Source: RUG11247 sp045649485 (GTDB lineage: Bacteria; Bacillota; Clostridia; Christensenellales; Aristaeellaceae). From it: DNA of 64,000 bases. Below, in pieces: positions 59,342 through 64,000 of the stretch. The stretch spans positions 26,691 to 90,690 of the forward strand of contig JAZRPZ010000020.1 in the NCBI GenBank assembly GCA_045649485.1. Reading direction: 5' to 3'. Within the stretch, counting starts at the first letter, position 1. Each line of letters begins with the position of its first letter. Position numbers and translations under genes: made by a program. The notes under the pieces are model-generated. The model did not search any database and had not been told where the DNA came from. It saw only the letters and a list, made by a program, of their open reading frames with translations.

Positions 59342-60127
59342 ATGAACGATACCCAGAGACAAATCCTTGAACATTGGAACGCGTATATCTTTGCGCAGGA
59401 TGAAGATGAAACCGAGATGTTCGAATATCTCATATCCAAGATCGGAAAAGCACCTCTGCGCATTCTGGAAGCCGCCTGTGGCGTAGGCAATCTTTGCATT
59501 CCTCTGGCGCAGGCCGGACACGTCGTGACAGGCATTGAGCGCAGCGAGGACATGCTTCAACAGCTGTATAAAAAGGCTGAATACCTGCCCAATCTGCACG
59601 TTAACCATGCAGATATGTTGACAAAACCGTGGGGCAGCGAGTTTGATGTCGTTATTCTTGGTTCAAATCTGATGGTTAATATCGTTACTGACCGCGACTA
59701 CAAACGCGCACAAATAAATTTGCTGGAACGCGCTCGCGAGGCATTAAAAAACGGAGGCAGACTGTTCATCGATTACGATTGTCCTCTGGAACTGTCCAAA
59801 TGGGCTCCCGCCAACACAGAATGGGTCTGTTTTGAGGGAAGCGACGATTGGAAAACGTACGGGAAATATATTGTTATCAACGGAACAGCCAGCGATCACA
59901 CGCGTATTGTAAACGGTAGCAGACGGTGGGAGATTACACCTGCCAACGGCAATCCCTTTGTGTATACCAAGAATAGCCATAAATATTTCCCGACTCTTGA
60001 GCAGACCTGTGCTTGGCTTTATCGTGCCGGATTCATCGTAGAATCAGTCAATGGTGGTTACCATGGCGAGCCGTTTGATAATGATCATCGCCGAGCGGTG
60101 ATTTGGGCAAGGAAAGTTATTCTTTAA
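59342..60127 (+). CDS. Class I SAM methyltransferase, cassette cargo
   Basis: A 261-residue methyltransferase. ILEAACGVGNLCIPLAQAGH is the SAM-binding motif I, with GIERSEDML as motif II and FDVVILGSNLMVN as motif IV. The C-terminal half is of the unclassified small-molecule type, so the substrate is unknown. I start at ATG 59342, five bases after AGGAGG; an ATG at 59276 with AAGGTGGG is possible and would add 22 residues. It stands alone between a tRNA terminator and the split tRNA's rear half. Confidence 0.85.
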   Translation: MNDTQRQILEHWNAYIFAQDEDETEMFEYLISKIGKAPLRILEAACGVGNLCIPLAQAGHVVTGIERSEDMLQQLYKKAEYLPNLHVNHADMLTKPWGSEFDVVILGSNLMVNIVTDRDYKRAQINLLERAREALKNGGRLFIDYDCPLELSKWAPANTEWVCFEGSDDWKTYGKYIVINGTASDHTRIVNGSRRWEITPANGNPFVYTKNSHKYFPTLEQTCAWLYRAGFIVESVNGGYHGEPFDNDHRRAVIWARKVIL

Positions 60128-60152
60128 TAGGATATATGTACTTTGACCGGAG

Positions 60153-60212
60153 TGGTAGAGCACATCGTTCACATCGATGGGGTCACTGGTTCGAGTCCAG
60201 TACAGACCACCA
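60153..60212 (+). pseudogene. 3' fragment of a split tRNA-Val gene
   Basis: From TGGTAGAGC in the D-arm through the CAC anticodon arm, T-arm, acceptor strand ACAGACC and encoded CCA. The first 50 bases match 59144-59193 exactly. The acceptor strand pairs with the 5' fragment at 59029, not with the nearby intact tRNA. Confidence 0.85.
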
Positions 60213-60214
60213 TA

Positions 60215-60246
60215 AATCCTCAATCTTCGGATTGAGGATTTTTTTG
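60215..60246 (+). terminator. Original terminator of the split tRNA
   Basis: AATCCTCAATC-TTCG-GATTGAGGATT, then a T-run; a UUCG-capped stem. Confidence 0.9.
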
Positions 60247-60259
60247 TATATACTTCAGT

Positions 60260-60288
60260 GCCCTCCACGATGGAGGGCTTTTGTTTTA
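60260..60288 (+). terminator. Second terminator-like hairpin
   Basis: GCCCTCCA-CGA-TGGAGGGC, then TTTTGTTTT. Confidence 0.75.
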
Positions 60289-60672
60289 TTCTGCTGCAAT
60301 GAAGCCTTCACCGATTGCAGCACGTCACAAATGAAATAAACAATAATTAATCAAAAAGCAAGAATCGCTGATCGTTTTTGTTGGATGATTTTTATGTTCG
60401 GTCTCTTTAGCTCTGATTGCTTATGATATTGAAGGAATATGGTACAAAAAATGTATCAAATGCAAATAAAATTACTGGAAAAATAGAAGGATATTGCACG
60501 GGTATAGTGGAGATTTGATGAGGGTTCCGATTCTGATGAATCAAAATTAATGGAACGATGAACAGAGGAAGAGAATGAATAAAAGCAATTATGTATAATT
60601 TACCGACAACAATGAGTATTCTTTGATCATGAAGGCTGTGCTATACTAAGTAAAAACATTGGGAGGTAAATG
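60289..60672. other. AT-rich intergenic region, no recognisable gene
   Basis: About 380 bases rich in A and T. Short frames such as MVQKMYQMQIKLLEK at about 60439 have weak ribosome sites and no recognisable match. A fragment reading DEGSDSDESKLMER near 60520 could be the end of a decayed gene. A weak promoter (TTCTTT, 17-base spacer, TATACT) may serve the isomerase gene downstream. Confidence 0.4.
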
Positions 60673-62154
60673 ATGGAACGCGTAAGGATAGGCCTTTACA
60701 GTGCAGGACTGAATACATACTGGGCACAGTTTGACGGCCTTAGGGAAAGACTGGAATTTTATAACTCATTTATTGCCGGGAGACTCGGAGAATACGGCGA
60801 TGTTTTCAACTTCGGCCTGATGGACAGCGATGATGCAGACAAGAATGCAGGCGAATATTTCAACAGCAATAATGTGGACATAATATTTGCTCACAGTGCA
60901 ACGTATTTCACCAGCAGCTATGTTCTCCCTGTGCATCAGATATGCAAAGCACCTGTGGTATGGCTGAATCTGCAGCCTGCTGCGCGCATGAACTATGCAA
61001 AGACGGGTACCGGTGAATGGCTGGCACATTGCGTGGGCTGCCCGGTTCCTGAGGTGTCAAATGCATTTGAACGTGCCGGAATTCCTTTCCGCGTTGTAAA
61101 CGGACTGCTTGGCCTTGAGGATACACCTTCTATCTCTGTTGCGGATGAGGTCACTGCCAATATGCCTCAGGCGAAGCGCGCCTGGGATGAGATCGCCCAG
61201 TGGGCCCGTGCAGCTCAGGTAAAGCGCAGCATGCAGGGCGCACGTTTCGGTTTCCTTGGAAATAACTACAGCGGAATGCTGGATATGTATTCTGATATGA
61301 CCATGCTGCAGGCTCAGCTTGGGCTGCATATCGAAATACTGGAGATGTGCGACCTTGATGCCGAACTGAAGCGCGTTTCCGATGATGATATTGCCGAGAA
61401 ACGCCGTCAGGTAGAGGAATTCTTCGTGATTAGCGGCGATTCGCCCTCGGATCCTATTGCCAGGAAGCCTTCCGATGAGCAGCTGGAATGGGCCTGCAAA
61501 GTCGCTGCCGCTCAGCAGAAGCTGGTCTCAGCCCGTAGGCTGGATGCGCTCTCATATTACTATCATGGCGCGGACGATAATCATTATGAGAGGCTGCAGG
61601 GCGGCTTCATTGTCGGTCACTCGCTGCTGACAGCAAACGGTGTTCCCTGCGCCGGCGAAGGCGACCTCAAGACCAATGTTGCCATGAAGATATGCGATAT
61701 ACTTGGCACCGGCGGATCTTTTACCGAGATAGTCGCAATGGATTATCTCTCAAACACCATGCTGCTGGGTCATGACGGTCCCTTCCACATACGCATATCC
61801 GACGGCAAGCCCACGCTGCGCGGAATGGGCGTGTTCCATGGCAAGCGCGGCAGCGGCGTATCTGTTGAAGCGAATGTTATATCCGGTCCCGTTACCACCC
61901 TCGGCCTTACCCAGACCGGAAACGGCCGTCTGCGGCTGATTGCCAGTGAAGGAATGGCAGTGAAAAATCCCATACTTGCTATCGGCAATACTCAGACCCA
62001 CATTGACTTTGGCATGCCTCTTGACGATTACATGACCGAATGGTTCGCACAGGCACCCACTCATCATTGCGCAATGAGCGTGGGACATAATGCCGAACTG
62101 TTCCGCAAGGCAGCCGAGCTTATGAATATCGAATTTGTTCGCGTAGGTAAATAA
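60673..62154 (+). CDS. L-arabinose/L-fucose isomerase-family protein
   Basis: A 493-residue protein of the sugar isomerase superfamily (arabinose and fucose isomerases). GLYSAGLNTYWAQFDGL is at the N-terminus. FAHSATYFTSSYV, FGFLGNNYSGMLDMYSD and EGDLKTNVAMKICDILGTGG match the family, the last holding metal-ligand Glu. HCAMSVGHNAELFRKAAELM is the C-terminal His region. It likely interconverts an aldose and a ketose; the sugar is not certain. The second ATG (60673) has GGGAGG six bases upstream. It is in an operon with the rhamnosidase-like gene. Confidence 0.83.
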   Translation: MERVRIGLYSAGLNTYWAQFDGLRERLEFYNSFIAGRLGEYGDVFNFGLMDSDDADKNAGEYFNSNNVDIIFAHSATYFTSSYVLPVHQICKAPVVWLNLQPAARMNYAKTGTGEWLAHCVGCPVPEVSNAFERAGIPFRVVNGLLGLEDTPSISVADEVTANMPQAKRAWDEIAQWARAAQVKRSMQGARFGFLGNNYSGMLDMYSDMTMLQAQLGLHIEILEMCDLDAELKRVSDDDIAEKRRQVEEFFVISGDSPSDPIARKPSDEQLEWACKVAAAQQKLVSARRLDALSYYYHGADDNHYERLQGGFIVGHSLLTANGVPCAGEGDLKTNVAMKICDILGTGGSFTEIVAMDYLSNTMLLGHDGPFHIRISDGKPTLRGMGVFHGKRGSGVSVEANVISGPVTTLGLTQTGNGRLRLIASEGMAVKNPILAIGNTQTHIDFGMPLDDYMTEWFAQAPTHHCAMSVGHNAELFRKAAELMNIEFVRVGK

Positions 62155-62171
62155 GCGGGCAGGAAAGAGGA

Positions 62172-63674
62172 ATGAATATGGAAGATATCCGCAGGTATTT
62201 CAAGGATCCGCCGGCGTCGCATCGAACTGCGCCTCTTTGGGTCTGGAATGATCTTATGAACAAGGAACAGATTGCCTTCCAACTGAAGGAACTCAAGAAC
62301 CATGGCTTTGGCGGTGCATTCGTGCATCCCCGCCCCGGCCTCATTACTGAATATCTTTCGGACGAGTGGTTCGATATGTGGGGCTTCGCGCTCAAAACTG
62401 CAAAAGAGCTGGGAATGAAGCTGTACATATACGATGAAAACTCCTATCCCTCCGGTTTTGCAGGCGGAGAGGTATCTGCCCAGCTGCCTGACTGTCTGGC
62501 ATGCGGTATGAATTATACTGTGATCGACCTTACCGTGAATAAGCAGGATCGTCATATTCATGACATGTTGCCGTCGGACGATCCGATCGCCGTATTCACC
62601 TGCCGCAATAAAGACGGCCTGCTCGAGATACTTGAAGACATTTCGATCTATCCGATAGACAAGTGGGCGGAGCACGGAGACATGGTTTTCGTATGCAATC
62701 TGGTCAAGCCCGGCACCACCGGCTGGCTTGCAGGTTTTTCCTTTGTTGATCTGATGCGCCCCGAGGTGAACAAAGCGTTTATTGAGAGCACCCATGAGAA
62801 ATACTTCGCCCGGTTTGGCGATGATTTTGGAGATGCGATCCCGGCGTTGTTCACCGATGAGCCCGCGTTTTATGCGGGCAGTCTGTATGGCGGAGGAACT
62901 CCGTCCATTCCGTTCTCTTACTGGTTCGTAAACGAATTTGAAAAGCTGCACGGCTACAGTCTGCTGAAAAACCTGCCCTGTGTATTCAGGAATGTTACGG
63001 GCGAGTGCTTCGATCATCCGGCAGAAAAGGTGAGGTTTGATTACTATCGCACTATTCAGCATCTCTGGGTGAAGAATTCCATCGAACCCACCGGAAAGTG
63101 GTGCGCAGATCACAACATCGCGTTTACCGGCCATTATCTTGAGCATGAATGGCCGCATACCGGCCATAACACTTCGCCTTCCATGCAGGCAAATTATGAA
63201 TATCATCAGTGGCCGGCTATTGATATGCTGCTCTCCAGCTATCTGCGCAACGAGGAGACCCATGCACTCACTCTCAGCATTCATGAGATACGCTCTGCTG
63301 CAAATCAGTTCGGCAAGGAGCGCACCCTTTGCGAGCTTTATGGCGCAGGAGGCTGGGATTCCACCTTCGAGGATTACAAGCGCATGGGCGACTGGGTGAT
63401 GGTCAATGGAATCAACTTCATAAATCAGCACCTTACATATGCCACATTGGCAGGCGTACGCAAGAAGGATCATCCCCAGTCATTCGACTGGCGGCAGCCC
63501 TGGTGGGATCAGTATACAAAGCTCAATAATTATAACGGACGCGTGAGCTGGATGCTGTCCCAGGGCAGTATGGAGCAGCGTATACTTGTGCTTAACCCAT
63601 GGTTCGCTGCCGTGGGCAGCGTTACCGGTGAAGGTCAGCCGCTTGGCTTCAAAGCCCAGGCTGGAGCCGTTTAA
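62172..63674 (+). CDS. GH106-like glycosidase, truncated by a chimeric junction
   Basis: About 476 residues match the N-terminal part of alpha-L-rhamnosidase-like (GH106) enzymes: PLWVWNDLMNKEQIAFQLKE, GFGGAFVHPRPGLITEYL, KLYIYDENSYPSGFAGGEV and RQPWWDQYTKLNNYNGRVSW. Family members usually exceed 900 residues. From about base 63600 the reading turns into WFAAVGSVTGEGQPLGFKAQ, which is the antisense of an unrelated gene, and a stop follows. The true gene therefore probably continues elsewhere. The start is 62172 or 62178, both near GAGGA. Together with the isomerase it suggests deoxysugar use. Confidence 0.78.
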   Translation: MNMEDIRRYFKDPPASHRTAPLWVWNDLMNKEQIAFQLKELKNHGFGGAFVHPRPGLITEYLSDEWFDMWGFALKTAKELGMKLYIYDENSYPSGFAGGEVSAQLPDCLACGMNYTVIDLTVNKQDRHIHDMLPSDDPIAVFTCRNKDGLLEILEDISIYPIDKWAEHGDMVFVCNLVKPGTTGWLAGFSFVDLMRPEVNKAFIESTHEKYFARFGDDFGDAIPALFTDEPAFYAGSLYGGGTPSIPFSYWFVNEFEKLHGYSLLKNLPCVFRNVTGECFDHPAEKVRFDYYRTIQHLWVKNSIEPTGKWCADHNIAFTGHYLEHEWPHTGHNTSPSMQANYEYHQWPAIDMLLSSYLRNEETHALTLSIHEIRSAANQFGKERTLCELYGAGGWDSTFEDYKRMGDWVMVNGINFINQHLTYATLAGVRKKDHPQSFDWRQPWWDQYTKLNNYNGRVSWMLSQGSMEQRILVLNPWFAAVGSVTGEGQPLGFKAQAGAV

Positions 63675-63756
63675 AAATAGATGTGGCTGGGGCGTTTCCG
63701 GATGGGCGTGGATCATCATGGCAACATCCACATCCTCAAAAACACCCTTCTTCCCT
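63600..63756 (-). other. Fragment resembling an M20-type amidohydrolase
   Basis: The minus strand reads KKGVFEDVDVAMMIHAHPET and then LGFEAKRLTFTGNAAHGSEPW. This resembles the middle of M20 family peptidases/amidohydrolases (DVD-x-AMMIH and F-x-G-x-AAH). Neither end of the gene is present. It begins abruptly inside the GH106-like gene and ends in the next fragment. Confidence 0.45.
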
Positions 63757-64000
63757 CCTTCCCCCTTCTCCCCAAACATCGCAATCCGGCTGCGAAGCTC
63801 AGGCTCCTCATCACTCAGCCCCTCAGCAGCACCATGATTGCTTCCACCATCCAAAGAAATATAATCCAGAGCTGGAGGACGCGCCTGGCGGAGGCGCTCC
63901 CGCTTGGCGCGAATAGCTTTGATAGTCTCTTCATCAGGAATGAGCGAGTCTTTTCCGTTTTGAATAAGTCGGAGGCCAAGCGGTCTTAGGAAGACAAGCT
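63725..64000 (-). other. Fragment resembling a plant GCFC/ILP1 protein
   Basis: The minus strand reads LIPDEETIKAIRAKRERLRQ, then ARPPALDYISLDGGSNHG, AAEGLSDEEPELRSRIAMFG and EKGEGGKKGVFEDVD. From memory this is the PDYISLDGG...NH...EG-SDE region of the plant ILP1 (GC-rich-sequence DNA-binding factor) proteins. No bacterial family known to me matches. It overlaps the M20-like fragment at the shared stretch KKGVFEDVD. Most simply it is plant DNA joined by the assembler. Confidence 0.45.

Larger units (their letters stand above)
59052..60152 (+). mobile_element. Insertion cassette in a tRNA-Val gene
   Basis: About 1.1 kb between the two halves of a tRNA gene. It carries a complete tRNA-Val (CAC), a terminator and one methyltransferase gene. 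A 50-base stretch of the intact tRNA (59144-59193) is repeated exactly at the right edge (60153-60202). No recombinase is visible. The element nature is inferred. Confidence 0.55.

Overview
The window looks like a chromosome piece from an anaerobic, probably gut- or rumen-dwelling member of the Clostridia (Firmicutes, Gram-positive). Reasons: the yqfC-yqfD-phoH-pgpH-ybeY-era-recO block with two sporulation genes, the cdaA-cdaR pair, a reverse rubrerythrin, an 8-iron ferredoxin, LCP cell-wall ligases, strong AGGAGG ribosome sites, and many carbohydrate-active enzymes. GC content is near 50 percent. I cannot place it below class with confidence.

Layout. 1-7441: the head-packaging end of a prophage, all on the minus strand (terminase small and large, portal, scaffold-like protein, N4-gp56-type capsid, connector-like proteins, one gene cut by the left edge). 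A perfect LexA-type box lies in front of the portal gene. 7442-8460: boundary region with an XRE repressor. 8461-12433: sulfatase, two-part chromate transporter with divergent LysR regulator, MazG-like protein. 12638-13057: five tRNA genes. 13334-18303: exopolysaccharide control cluster (degenerate LCP protein, chain-length co-polymerase, tyrosine kinase, PHP phosphatase, two LCP proteins). 18418-25459: metallophosphatase, beta-lactamase-fold hydrolase, GH29 fucosidase, BFD-like ferredoxin, arylamine N-acetyltransferase, lipoprotein, GH36 alpha-galactosidase. 25540-27462: decayed and intact rubrerythrin genes flanking a DegV gene. 27695-34906: sporulation, RNA and repair operon. 35154-41081: c-di-AMP cyclase operon with a glycosyltransferase, an SGNH hydrolase and an iron alcohol dehydrogenase. 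41381-43204: AraD epimerase and an ABC ATPase that has lost its catalytic motifs. 43257-49793: rRNA modification genes, an inserted AT-rich lipoprotein gene, ferredoxin, GH31. 49953-58862: SpoIID and NlpC-like wall proteins, TrmN6, two MATE exporters, regulators. 59029-60212: a tRNA-Val gene split by a methyltransferase cassette. 60673-63600: sugar isomerase and a truncated GH106-like gene. The last 400 bases look like an assembly chimera.

The most unusual material is a pair of loci (45155-47158 and 59029-60212) with the same plan: an intact conserved gene, one cargo gene, then an orphan copy of the conserved gene's 3' end followed by that gene's old terminator. No integrase or transposase is present at either. 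A diverged rubrerythrin copy across degV may be a third, weaker case. Several genes are apparent pseudo-enzymes that remain open: a MalK-like ATPase, an NlpC/P60 domain and an LCP domain. The c-di-AMP synthase (cdaA) and a c-di-AMP phosphodiesterase (pgpH) both lie in this window, next to wall-remodelling and exopolysaccharide genes.
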